A stretch of 15,675 bases of DNA from Alphaproteobacteria bacterium (GTDB taxonomy: Bacteria; Pseudomonadota; Alphaproteobacteria; VGEJ01). The stretch lies in assembly GCA_016869335.1 (NCBI GenBank), contig VGEJ01000025.1:1-15675 (forward strand). The letters run 5' to 3'. The position numbers and the translations under genes were made by a program. This document shows positions 7,948 to 14,147 of the stretch, one piece after another. The stretch's first letter is position 1. The number at the start of each line of letters is the position of its first letter. The notes under the pieces are model-generated. The model did no database searches. It was not told the DNA's origin and saw only the letters and a program-made list of their open reading frames with translations.

Positions 7948-8934
7948 ATGGCGTTACCCGCCGTCCTCGTCGGCTGGAAGGCCGATGATTCCACCCGCAC
8001 CGTGATCGCCGCGGCGCTGCACCGACATGCCCGCCTCGCCTACGCCGCGGAAGTCGTGGGCGCTGCGCGCAGCGCGGCGATCGCCGAGGCGGACGCGGTG
8101 CTATCATGGAACCTGCCCAAGGAGTTCAGCGCCGAGGAGCTGACCGGCTTCCGCAGGGCGCGCTTCCTGCAAACCGTCTCGGCCGGGGTGAACCAAGTGC
8201 CGTTCGCCAAGCTCCCGGCCGCGCTGACTGTCGCCAGCAATGCCGGCGCCTACGCTGTGCCGATGGCCGAGCACGCCGTCGGCCTGATGCTCGCCGCGGC
8301 CAAGTGTATCCTCGATCGCCACAACAAGCTGGTCCGTCTCGAGTGGGATCAGCACAACCCGACTCGGCAGCTCGCTGGTGCGACCTGCGCCATCCTCGGC
8401 TTTGGCGGCATCGGCCGGCGGATCGCTCGCATCGCGCGCTCGCTCGACATGCGGGTCATGGCGCTGAACCGCAGCGGTCGGGCCGAGGAGCCGCTCGATT
8501 TCATCGGCACTCTCGATGATCTCGAGTCCGTGCTGCGCACGGCCGACGTGGTCATGCTCACGATCGCCCTCAACCGGGCCACGCGCGGCCTGCTCAACGC
8601 GCGCACCCTCGGCTGGATGAAGGACGACGCGATCCTGGTCAACGTCGCCCGGGGCGATATCATCGTCGAGGCCGACCTTTACGCCCACCTCCGCGCCCAC
8701 CCGGCCTTCACCGCCTGCATCGATGCCTGGTGGGTGGAGCCCTTCCACGCCGGCGTGTTCCGCGTCGATACCCCGCTCCTCGAGCTGCCGAACCTGCTCG
8801 GCTCGCCGCACAACTCGGCGCAGGTTCCGGGCATTCTCCTGGACGGAGCCAAGCGCGCGGCCGAGAACGTCGGTCGCTTTCTTCGCGGCGAGGTGCCCGA
8901 GAACCTGGTCAACGAGGGCGACAAGCTGTCCTGA
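7948..8934 (+). CDS. D-2-hydroxyacid dehydrogenase family protein (NAD(P)-binding)
   Basis: 328-residue member of the D-isomer-specific 2-hydroxyacid dehydrogenase family, which interconverts 2-keto and 2-hydroxy acids with NAD(P)H in the cytoplasm. The nucleotide-binding Rossmann segment is GFGGIG at residues 151-156. The catalytic set is present: Arg235 in NVARGDI, Glu264 in WWVEP and His288 in SPHNSA. The N-terminal substrate domain contains LQTVSAGVN (residues about 73-81) and SNAGAYAVPMAEHAVG (about 95-110), both typical. DAWWVEP, where most members have DVFxxEP, and the SPHNSA motif with Asn-Ser after the His are somewhat unusual and may mark a subgroup. It follows the dioxygenase-family gene by nine bases and is the last gene of the + strand operon, so it may act on an acid released by ring cleavage. 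Specificity cannot be stated. Confidence 0.93.
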   Translation: MALPAVLVGWKADDSTRTVIAAALHRHARLAYAAEVVGAARSAAIAEADAVLSWNLPKEFSAEELTGFRRARFLQTVSAGVNQVPFAKLPAALTVASNAGAYAVPMAEHAVGLMLAAAKCILDRHNKLVRLEWDQHNPTRQLAGATCAILGFGGIGRRIARIARSLDMRVMALNRSGRAEEPLDFIGTLDDLESVLRTADVVMLTIALNRATRGLLNARTLGWMKDDAILVNVARGDIIVEADLYAHLRAHPAFTACIDAWWVEPFHAGVFRVDTPLLELPNLLGSPHNSAQVPGILLDGAKRAAENVGRFLRGEVPENLVNEGDKLS

Positions 8935-8986
8935 CGTTACAGAACACGATGGGGCAGTTGCACGGGCAAGCGCGCCGCGTGCGCCG

Positions 8987-9469
8987 TCAGGCGAAGGCAC
9001 TAACGTCGGTGTCGATGCCGAGACGGCGGAACGCGGCGACGATGAAGTCGATGTCCTCTTGCGAGCTCTGCGCCCCGCTCACGCCGATGCCGCCGATCAC
9101 CTGGCCGCCGACCCGGATGGGGAAGCCGCCGCCGAGGATCGTAAAGTCATCGAGCGCGTTCACCCCCATCATCGAGCGTGGGTCATTCTTGAACGCCTCG
9201 TAGAACACGTGCGTCGGGGTCTCGAAGCCGACCGCACTCCGGGCCTTGGTGATGGCGAGCCCGACGCTGCGCACGTGCGAGTTGTCGGAGCGGCGGAAGG
9301 CCTTCAGCACGCCACTCTCGTCGCACACGGCGATGACCGTGTTGCGACCGAGCTTCGCAGATTCCTTCGCCGTCTCAGCGATCAGCCGCTCGGCGAAGGC
9401 GATCGAGATCGTGGCGCGGGGTACGGTGGCCGCCGGCTTTGCGGCGCGCCGCTGGGCTGCACGGGCCAT
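8987..9469 (-). CDS. GlcG/HbpS-type heme-binding family protein
   Basis: 160-residue protein of the GlcG/HbpS family, small alpha-beta proteins often found beside oxidoreductase and catabolic genes; some bind heme or degradation intermediates, but most have no proven role. Recognisable segments: VIAVCDESGVLKAFRRSDN, then FYEAFKNDPR and the glycine-rich GGGFPIRVGGQVIGGIGVSGA before the C-terminal QSSQEDIDFIVAAF. A short basic leader (ARAAQRRAAKPAA) precedes the domain; it is not a convincing signal peptide. The start at 9469 is preferred over an in-frame upstream one at 9547 because GGAGG lies six bases before it. The gene converges on the operon to its left and diverges from the cupin gene. 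Confidence 0.92.
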   Translation of the reverse strand: MARAAQRRAAKPAATVPRATISIAFAERLIAETAKESAKLGRNTVIAVCDESGVLKAFRRSDNSHVRSVGLAITKARSAVGFETPTHVFYEAFKNDPRSMMGVNALDDFTILGGGFPIRVGGQVIGGIGVSGAQSSQEDIDFIVAAFRRLGIDTDVSAFA

Positions 9470-9475
9470 GTGGTT

Positions 9476-9482
9476 CCTCCCC
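9476..9482 (-). promoter_or_regulatory. Strong ribosome binding site of the GlcG-type gene
   Basis: Read on the - strand, GGGGAGG lies six bases before the ATG at 9469. It decides that start against the longer reading that begins at 9547. Confidence 0.8.
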
Positions 9483-9509
9483 TGTTTCCGAGCCCCGCGA
9501 TCGACCGTG

Positions 9510-9529
9510 GCCGCCCCCTTTCGGGCGGC
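9510..9529. promoter_or_regulatory. Inverted repeat in the divergent upstream region
   Basis: GCCGCCC and GGGCGGC form a perfect 7-bp stem around the six-base loop CCTTTC. It lies between the oppositely oriented GlcG-type and cupin genes. No T tract follows on either strand, so it is not a typical terminator; it could be an operator or a folded leader. GC-rich DNA yields such repeats by chance, hence the low confidence. Confidence 0.3.
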
Positions 9530-9578
9530 GGCGCACGGCATTAGCATGTCCGCGGCGCACTCTCATCCCAAGAAGGCC

Positions 9579-9899
9579 ATGGCAGACCCAACCAAAGCAA
9601 GGCCGCAGGCGCAAGCAAGCACTCAGGTGAACAACGCCCGGTGCCGCGTCACTGAGTGGCGCCTTCCGCCCGGAGCCACCACCGGCTGGCACCGCCACGA
9701 CTACGCCTACGTCGTGGTGCCGCTTACGACCGGGCGCCTGTTGATCAAGACCGCCACGGGTGAGAGCCTTGCCGAACTGGTGCAGGGCAGGGCCTACGAC
9801 CGCCCTGCGGGGATCGAACACGAGGTGATCAACGCCAACGACTACGAGTTCGTGTTCATCGACATCGATCTCAAAGGCCACCGCGTCGCGGCGGACTGA
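9579..9899 (+). CDS. Small single-domain cupin
   Basis: 106-residue cupin (small beta barrel, often metal-binding). Motif 1 is reduced to GWHRHDYAYVVVPLTTG: both histidines of HxH are present, but the usual Glu a few residues later is replaced by Tyr/Val. Motif 2 is canonical, GRAYDRPAGIEHEVIN, giving a third His. The metal would then have three His ligands, as in some cupin dioxygenases and binding proteins. The ATG at 9579 has AGAAGG upstream, though close; an ATG at 9546 would add 11 residues and is possible, so the start is uncertain. Bases before 9546 belong to the divergent GlcG-type gene and its leader. The gene diverges from that one and precedes the amidohydrolase series. Role unknown: sensor, ring-processing enzyme or isomerase are all compatible. 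Confidence 0.85.
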   Translation: MADPTKARPQAQASTQVNNARCRVTEWRLPPGATTGWHRHDYAYVVVPLTTGRLLIKTATGESLAELVQGRAYDRPAGIEHEVINANDYEFVFIDIDLKGHRVAAD

Positions 9900-9907
9900 C
9901 GTGGGTT

Positions 9908-9950
9908 GGTGCGCCAGGCACCGCCTTTGCGTCGAGTCTTTTGTTGTCAG
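9908..9950 (+). terminator. Possible weak terminator after the cupin gene
   Basis: GGTGC and GCACC form a 5-bp stem around a five-base loop starting 9 bases after the cupin stop, followed by a T-richer stretch (CTTTG, then TCTTTTGTTGTC). The stem is short and the T run is not adjacent, so termination here is only possible. Confidence 0.3.
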
Positions 9951-9962
9951 ACGGCGCGCCGC

Positions 9963-9992
9963 TTGTGGCGTCGGGGTGCGCCAAGTTAGAGT
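9963..9992 (+). promoter_or_regulatory. Candidate sigma-70-type promoter for the amidohydrolase series
   Basis: TTGTGG at 9963-9968 and TAGAGT at 9987-9992 are separated by 18 bases and lie about 45 bases before the ATG at 10038. Each hexamer matches the consensus only partly. The gap of about 138 bases is the longest non-coding stretch before a + strand gene in the window, so a promoter here is expected. Confidence 0.35.
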
Positions 9993-10026
9993 ACTTCCCG
10001 AGAACAGCGCCGCCGGCGCGTCTCAT

Positions 10027-10031
10027 GGAGG
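10027..10031 (+). promoter_or_regulatory. Ribosome binding site of amidohydrolase copy 1
   Basis: GGAGG lies six bases before the ATG at 10038, fixing the start that gives MTNKLLTN, the same N-terminus as copy 3. Confidence 0.75.
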
Positions 10032-10037
10032 CGAGCA

Positions 10038-11333
10038 ATGACCAATAAGCTCTTGACCAACCTGATGGTGCTCGACGGAACGGGCAAGAAGCCCTATCCG
10101 GGCGAGGTGCTGGTGCAGGGCAACCGCATCAAGAAGGTGGCCAAGGGTAAGGGTGCGCTGGCGCGCGACGGCGTCGAGGTGATCGATGGCTGCGGCGCCA
10201 CGCTGATGCCGGGCATGGTCAATTGCCACAGCCACGTCGGCTACTTCGATACCGCGACGCTGTGGCAGATGGGCGAACTGCCGCCGGAGGAGAGCACGCT
10301 GACGACGCTGCGCAACGCCAGGACCGTATTCGATCACGGCTTCACGGCGCTGGTCAGCGCGGCCTGCGCCAAGCCCCGGCTCGACGTGGTGGTGCGCAAC
10401 GAGATCAATGCCGGGCGCGCCGTGGGCCCGCGGCTGCGTGCCTGCTCGCCTCAGATCATCGCCACGGCCGGTAACGGCGATGCGCGCCAGCTCCACATGC
10501 ATCACCAGACCTTCGAGCTGATCGCCGATGGCCCGATCGAGATGCGCCGCACCGTGCGAACGATGATCCGCGAGGGCGTCGATCTCATCAAACTGTCGTT
10601 CTCGGGCGATGACATCGGCTCCTACCCGCACGGCTTGAGCGCGATGGTGACGATGTGCGAGGACGAGATCGCGGCGGGCTGCGAGGTGGCCCACTCGCGC
10701 GGCAAGTGGATCGCGGCGCACGCCCGCGCCTCGCAGGCGATCCGCTGGTGCATCAAGTACGGCATCCAGATCATCCACCACGCGACCCTTGCGGACGAGG
10801 GCACGCTCGATGCACTCGAGGCGGCCAAGGACAAGCACTGGGTGGTCCCCGCCATCGGCATCCTCTATGTCTGCGCCCACGAGGGCGAGGGGCAGGACAT
10901 CGTCGGCAACAACGTCGCTCTCATCAACGCGATCGACCGGGAGATCGAGGTCGCCGGCAAGACGATGCGCGAGATGCGCAAGCGCGGCATTCGCGTCCTG
11001 CCGTTTGGCGACTATGGCTTCGCCATCAACCCCCACGGGGCGGACGCGCGCGAACTCGAGCACATGGTCAATCTGCTCGGCTTCACGCCGATGGAGACGC
11101 TGGTGGCCGCGACCAAGTTCGGCGGCGAGGCCTTCGCGCTCGGCGGACCGGTCGAGATCGGCGAGGTCAGGCCGGGCTACCTCGCCGATCTAATCCTGGT
11201 CGATGGCGATCCGTCGGCCGATGTCAGCTTGCTGCAGGACAAGGACAACATCCTCATGATCATGAAGGATGGCACAGTGTTCAAGTCGCCGGCGGAGGGG
11301 CGGCGCGCCCGGCGCGTGGTTGCCGCCGAGTAG
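10038..11333 (+). CDS. Metal-dependent amidohydrolase, copy 1 of 4
   Basis: 431-residue amidohydrolase-superfamily protein resembling the prolidase / imidazolonepropionase-like branch. The barrel is flanked by the beta-sandwich halves (N-terminal TNLMVLDGTG...PGEVLVQGNRI, C-terminal GEVRPGYLADLILVDGDP). Candidate metal-site residues: His64 and His66 in NCHSHVG, Lys185 (possibly carboxylated) in LIKLSFSGD, His228 in AAHARAS, His248 in IIHHAT, Asp325 in FGDYG. Such enzymes hydrolyse C-N bonds in amides, dipeptides or cyclic ureides and imides. This copy differs most from the other three at residues 281-295 (HEGEGQDIVGNN, where the others read xEAxxWG) and at ATAGNGD (the others have GPWD), so its substrate probably differs. 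The tail is Arg-rich (RRARRVVAAE). It is the first gene after a 138-base gap; copy 2 starts 36 bases later with no terminator between them. Confidence 0.93.
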   Translation: MTNKLLTNLMVLDGTGKKPYPGEVLVQGNRIKKVAKGKGALARDGVEVIDGCGATLMPGMVNCHSHVGYFDTATLWQMGELPPEESTLTTLRNARTVFDHGFTALVSAACAKPRLDVVVRNEINAGRAVGPRLRACSPQIIATAGNGDARQLHMHHQTFELIADGPIEMRRTVRTMIREGVDLIKLSFSGDDIGSYPHGLSAMVTMCEDEIAAGCEVAHSRGKWIAAHARASQAIRWCIKYGIQIIHHATLADEGTLDALEAAKDKHWVVPAIGILYVCAHEGEGQDIVGNNVALINAIDREIEVAGKTMREMRKRGIRVLPFGDYGFAINPHGADARELEHMVNLLGFTPMETLVAATKFGGEAFALGGPVEIGEVRPGYLADLILVDGDPSADVSLLQDKDNILMIMKDGTVFKSPAEGRRARRVVAAE

Positions 11334-11356
11334 TCAGACCCATACACCCCCAATTC

Positions 11357-11361
11357 GGGAG
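11357..11361 (+). promoter_or_regulatory. Ribosome binding site of amidohydrolase copy 2
   Basis: GGGAG lies eight bases before the ATG at 11370, in the 36-base gap after copy 1. Confidence 0.65.
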
Positions 11362-11369
11362 CGCGAGCG

Positions 11370-12665
11370 ATGGCAAACAAACTCGTCACCAACGTGATGA
11401 TCTTCGACGGAACGGGCAAGAAGCCTTACCTCGGCGAGGTCCTGGTTCAGGGCAATCGCATCAAGACGGTCGCCAAGGGCAAGGACCAGATCGCCCGCGA
11501 TGGCGCCGAGGTGGTGGACGGCGGCGGGGCGACCCTGCTGCCCGGTTTCATCAACATCCACGCCCACACCACCTACCTCGACACCACGACACTCGCCTCG
11601 GTCGGCGACGTCCCGCCCGAGGAGGCGACGCTCCAGGCGATGCACAATGCCCGGCTAGTGCACGACTGCGGGTTCACCGCCGTGATCAGCGCTGCCGCAT
11701 CGAAGCCCAGGCTCGATGTCGTGATCCGCAACGAGATCAACGCCGGGCGGATCCCGGGGCCGCGGATGAAGGCGTGCACGACCCAGTTCGTCACCACCTC
11801 GGGGCCGTGGGATGCGCGCCAGATGCACATGCATCATGAGTCGTTCTCGACCGTGATGGATGGCCCCGTCGAGGTGCGGCGCAAGACGCGCGAGATGATC
11901 CGCGAGGGCGTCGACATGGTGAAGATCGCGCTGAGCGGCGACAACTTCTCGGCGCAGCACTCGGATGAGCACAGCGTGACGTGGGCTGAGGACGAGATCG
12001 CCGCCTGCGTCGAGGTCGCGCACTCGCGGAACGTCAAAGTGTGCGCCCACGCCCGCAGCGACGAGTCGATCCGGCTCTGCATCAAGCACGGCATCGAGTT
12101 CATCCACCACGCCACCTACGCGAGCGAGAAGACCCTTGATCTCCTGGAGAAGCACAAGGACCGCTTCTGGGTCGCGCCGGCGCTCGGCGCTATCTATGCC
12201 ACTCTGCACGAGGCTTCGGACTGGGGCATGGACAAGGAGTTCGCGCTCGCGCGCCACTTCGACCGCGAGATCGAAGTCGGCTGCCAGACCATGATGAAGA
12301 TGTTCAAGCGCGGCATCAAAGTGCTGCCCTACGGCGACTACGGGGTGGCGTGGAACCCGCACGGCACCGACCATCGCGACCTCGAACACTTCATCAACCT
12401 GATCGGCTTCACGCCCGAGCAGACGCTGATGATGGCCACCAAGTGGGGCGGCGAGGCGTGGGCAAGCTGGGGCGGTGGGGTCGAGATGGGCCAGGTCAAG
12501 GCCGGCTTCCTGGCCGACATGGTCATGGTCGAGGGCGATCCGCTTGCCGACATTACGCTGTTCCAGGATCGCGACAATTTCCTGATGATCATGAAGGACG
12601 GCCAATACCACAAGGCGCCGCAAGCGCGTCGGGCGGCCGGCCGTAAGCGCGTCGCAGCGGAGTAA
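11370..12665 (+). CDS. Metal-dependent amidohydrolase, copy 2 of 4
   Basis: 431 residues, collinear with copy 1. Metal-site candidates: His64 and His66 in NIHAHTT, Lys185 in MVKIALSGD, the His of CAHARSD, the second His of FIHHAT, and Asp323 in YGDYG. It has the TSGPWDARQ and HMHH segments and the EASDWGM loop, which place it nearer copies 3 and 4 than copy 1. A two-residue difference from copy 1 lies between the last metal His and the Asp. The metal-site sequence IHAHTT differs from the CHxH of copies 1 and 4. The C-terminus is strongly basic (QARRAAGRKRVAAE). It probably shares a transcript with copy 1, and a clear hairpin follows 13 bases after its stop. Activity expected: hydrolysis of an amide-like bond; substrate unknown. 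Confidence 0.93.
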   Translation: MANKLVTNVMIFDGTGKKPYLGEVLVQGNRIKTVAKGKDQIARDGAEVVDGGGATLLPGFINIHAHTTYLDTTTLASVGDVPPEEATLQAMHNARLVHDCGFTAVISAAASKPRLDVVIRNEINAGRIPGPRMKACTTQFVTTSGPWDARQMHMHHESFSTVMDGPVEVRRKTREMIREGVDMVKIALSGDNFSAQHSDEHSVTWAEDEIAACVEVAHSRNVKVCAHARSDESIRLCIKHGIEFIHHATYASEKTLDLLEKHKDRFWVAPALGAIYATLHEASDWGMDKEFALARHFDREIEVGCQTMMKMFKRGIKVLPYGDYGVAWNPHGTDHRDLEHFINLIGFTPEQTLMMATKWGGEAWASWGGGVEMGQVKAGFLADMVMVEGDPLADITLFQDRDNFLMIMKDGQYHKAPQARRAAGRKRVAAE

Positions 12666-12677
12666 CGGTACTTGGGT

Positions 12678-12699
12678 GACCCCCGCTTCGCCGGGGGTC
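12678..12699 (+). terminator. Hairpin terminator after amidohydrolase copy 2
   Basis: GACCCCCG and CGGGGGTC form a perfect 8-bp GC-rich stem with a six-base loop (CTTCGC), 13 bases past the stop. The following bases, GTCGTTGTGTTC, are only moderately T-rich, so termination may be partial. Confidence 0.65.
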
Positions 12700-12735
12700 G
12701 TCGTTGTGTTCGGGCGGCTCGTAGCCCCACCGCAT

Positions 12736-12740
12736 GGGAG
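12736..12740 (+). promoter_or_regulatory. Ribosome binding site deciding the start of amidohydrolase copy 3
   Basis: GGGAG (12736-12740 reads GGGAG after AT) is followed directly by three consecutive ATG codons at 12741, 12744 and 12747. Only the third has workable spacing (six bases) and gives the MTNKLLTN start shared with copy 1. An open frame extending to 12672 runs through the upstream terminator and is not used. Confidence 0.65.
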
Positions 12741-12746
12741 ATGATG

Positions 12747-14042
12747 ATGACCAACAAGCTACTGACGAACGTGATGATCTTCGACGGCACCGGCAAGAAG
12801 TCCTATCCGGGCGAGGTGCTGGTGCAAGGCAACCGGATCAAGAAGGTGGCCAAGGGAACCGACCAGATCGCCCGCAATGGTGCGGAGGTGGTCAACGGCG
12901 AGGGCGCCACGCTGATGCCGGGCCTGGTCAACCTCCACGGTCACCTCGGCTATGCCGATACGGCCACGCTCTCGGCGATCGGCGAGATCCCGCCCGAGGA
13001 GAACACCCTGATCACGATGTACAACGCGCGCAAGGCCATCGATAACGGCATTACTGCCGTTGTCAGCGGCGCGTCCTCGAAGCCGCGGATGGACATCGTC
13101 ATCCGCAACGAGATCAACGCCGGCCGGATTCCCGGACCGCGGCTGCGGGCGGCGACGCCGCAGATCGTCACTACCGGCGGGCCGTGGGATCCGCGCCAGC
13201 TGCACATGCATCACACCTCCTTCGAGCTGATCGCCGACGGCCCCATCGAGATGCGGCGCGTCGTCCGCGAGATGATCCGCGAGGGCGTGGACATCGTGAA
13301 GCTCGCGCTCTCGGGCGATGGTTTCATCGACCACACGCCCGAAGGGACGATGACCTACTGCGAGGACGAAATCGCTGCCGCCTGCGAGGTGGCGCACTCC
13401 CGCGGCAAGCGGCTGGCCGGCCATGCGCGCAATGACACCGCGATCCGGGCCTGCATCGACCACGGCATCACGTTCATCTACCACGCGAGCGACGCCAGCG
13501 AGAAAACCCTCGACGCCCTCGAGAAGGTCAAGGACAAGCACTACGTCGTGCCCGCAATCGGCATCCTCTACGTCACGCTGAACGAGGCGGCGGAGTGGGG
13601 CATCTCCAAGGAGTGGGCGCTCTCCCACCGCTTCGACCGCGAGATCGAAAAGGCGTGCGCGACGATGAACAAGATGCTCAAGCGCGGCATCAGGGTCACG
13701 CCGTACGGCGACTATGGTTTCGCCTGGAACCCGCACGGCGCGGACAACCGCGACCTCGAGCACTTCGTGAACCTGCTCGGCCTCACCCCGGCGCAGACGC
13801 TGATGAGCGCCACGAAGTGGGGTGGCGAGGGGTGGGCCGGGTCCGATCCGGTCGAGTTCGGGTTGGTGAAGGAAGGCTTCCTGGCCGACCTGCTAATGGT
13901 GGACGGTGATCCGCTGGCCGACATCACGCTCATGCAGGATCGCGATAACTTCCTGATGATCATGAAGGATGGGCAGTACCACAAGGCGCCGGTACGCCGC
14001 CGCGCGGCGCAGCGCAAGCGGGCCGCGGCTGCCGCCGAGTAG
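12747..14042 (+). CDS. Metal-dependent amidohydrolase, copy 3 of 4
   Basis: 431 residues from the third of three tandem ATG codons, matching the length and N-terminus of copy 1 (MTNKLLTNVMIFDGTGKK). Candidate metal ligands: His64 and His66 in NLHGHLG, the Lys of IVKLALSGD, the His of AGHARND, the second His position of FIYHAS, and Asp322 in YGDYG. The first His of the HH pair seen in the other copies is Tyr here (IYHAS), a change beside the metal site. It has TGGPWDPRQ, the HMHH segment and the loop EAAEWGI. At DNA level the stretch 12792-12856 differs from 10083-10147 of copy 1 at only three of 65 positions, pointing to recent duplication or gene conversion. The tail is very basic (RRRAAQRKRAAAAAE). 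It is bracketed by hairpins, so it may be transcribed as its own unit. Confidence 0.93.
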   Translation: MTNKLLTNVMIFDGTGKKSYPGEVLVQGNRIKKVAKGTDQIARNGAEVVNGEGATLMPGLVNLHGHLGYADTATLSAIGEIPPEENTLITMYNARKAIDNGITAVVSGASSKPRMDIVIRNEINAGRIPGPRLRAATPQIVTTGGPWDPRQLHMHHTSFELIADGPIEMRRVVREMIREGVDIVKLALSGDGFIDHTPEGTMTYCEDEIAAACEVAHSRGKRLAGHARNDTAIRACIDHGITFIYHASDASEKTLDALEKVKDKHYVVPAIGILYVTLNEAAEWGISKEWALSHRFDREIEKACATMNKMLKRGIRVTPYGDYGFAWNPHGADNRDLEHFVNLLGLTPAQTLMSATKWGGEGWAGSDPVEFGLVKEGFLADLLMVDGDPLADITLMQDRDNFLMIMKDGQYHKAPVRRRAAQRKRAAAAAE

Positions 14043-14068
14043 CCCTTCGGAGTCCGGTTCTCCGGCAG

Positions 14069-14100
14069 GCGCCGCCCCTCTTGGCGGCGCTTCGCTTTTC
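14069..14100 (+). terminator. Rho-independent terminator after amidohydrolase copy 3
   Basis: GCGCCGCC and GGCGGCGC form a perfect 8-bp stem around CCTCTT and are followed at once by TTCGCTTTTC. The stem with a T-rich tail is a good intrinsic terminator, 27 bases after the stop. A smaller CCGG/CCGG hairpin precedes it. Confidence 0.75.
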
Positions 14101-14118
14101 GGGAGCCAGTGATAAACT
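14091..14118 (+). promoter_or_regulatory. Tentative promoter before amidohydrolase copy 4
   Basis: TTCGCT at 14091-14096 and TAAACT at 14113-14118, 16 bases apart, weakly resemble -35 and -10 boxes. They lie right after the terminator and about 30 bases before the copy 4 start. A new promoter is expected if the terminator works, but the match is poor. Confidence 0.22.
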
Positions 14119-14136
14119 AGCAGCTCGGCAGCGCGC

Positions 14137-14141
14137 GGAGG
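14137..14141 (+). promoter_or_regulatory. Ribosome binding site of amidohydrolase copy 4
   Basis: GGAGG lies six bases before the ATG at 14148, giving the MASTLVTNVRIFDG start collinear with the other copies. Confidence 0.78.
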
Positions 14142-14147
14142 ACGGCC

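Noticed and set aside
8935..8986. Bidirectional terminator between the convergent dehydrogenase and GlcG-type genes
   Set aside because: The short gap contains only a weak GCGC/GCGC pairing and no T or A tract on either strand.
8723..9544. 273-codon open frame on the + strand overlapping the dehydrogenase end and the GlcG-type gene
   Set aside because: It is out of frame with the dehydrogenase and antisense to the GlcG-type gene, both of which have clear family motifs; its own translation is low-complexity.
9246..9545. Longer N-terminus of the cupin starting at 9246
   Set aside because: This stretch is antisense to the GlcG-type coding region and its ribosome binding site; the cupin domain begins only after about 9620.
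12672..12746. Longer N-terminus of amidohydrolase copy 3
   Set aside because: It would read through the hairpin after copy 2 and add residues absent from the other copies; the third ATG at 12747 has correct ribosome-site spacing.
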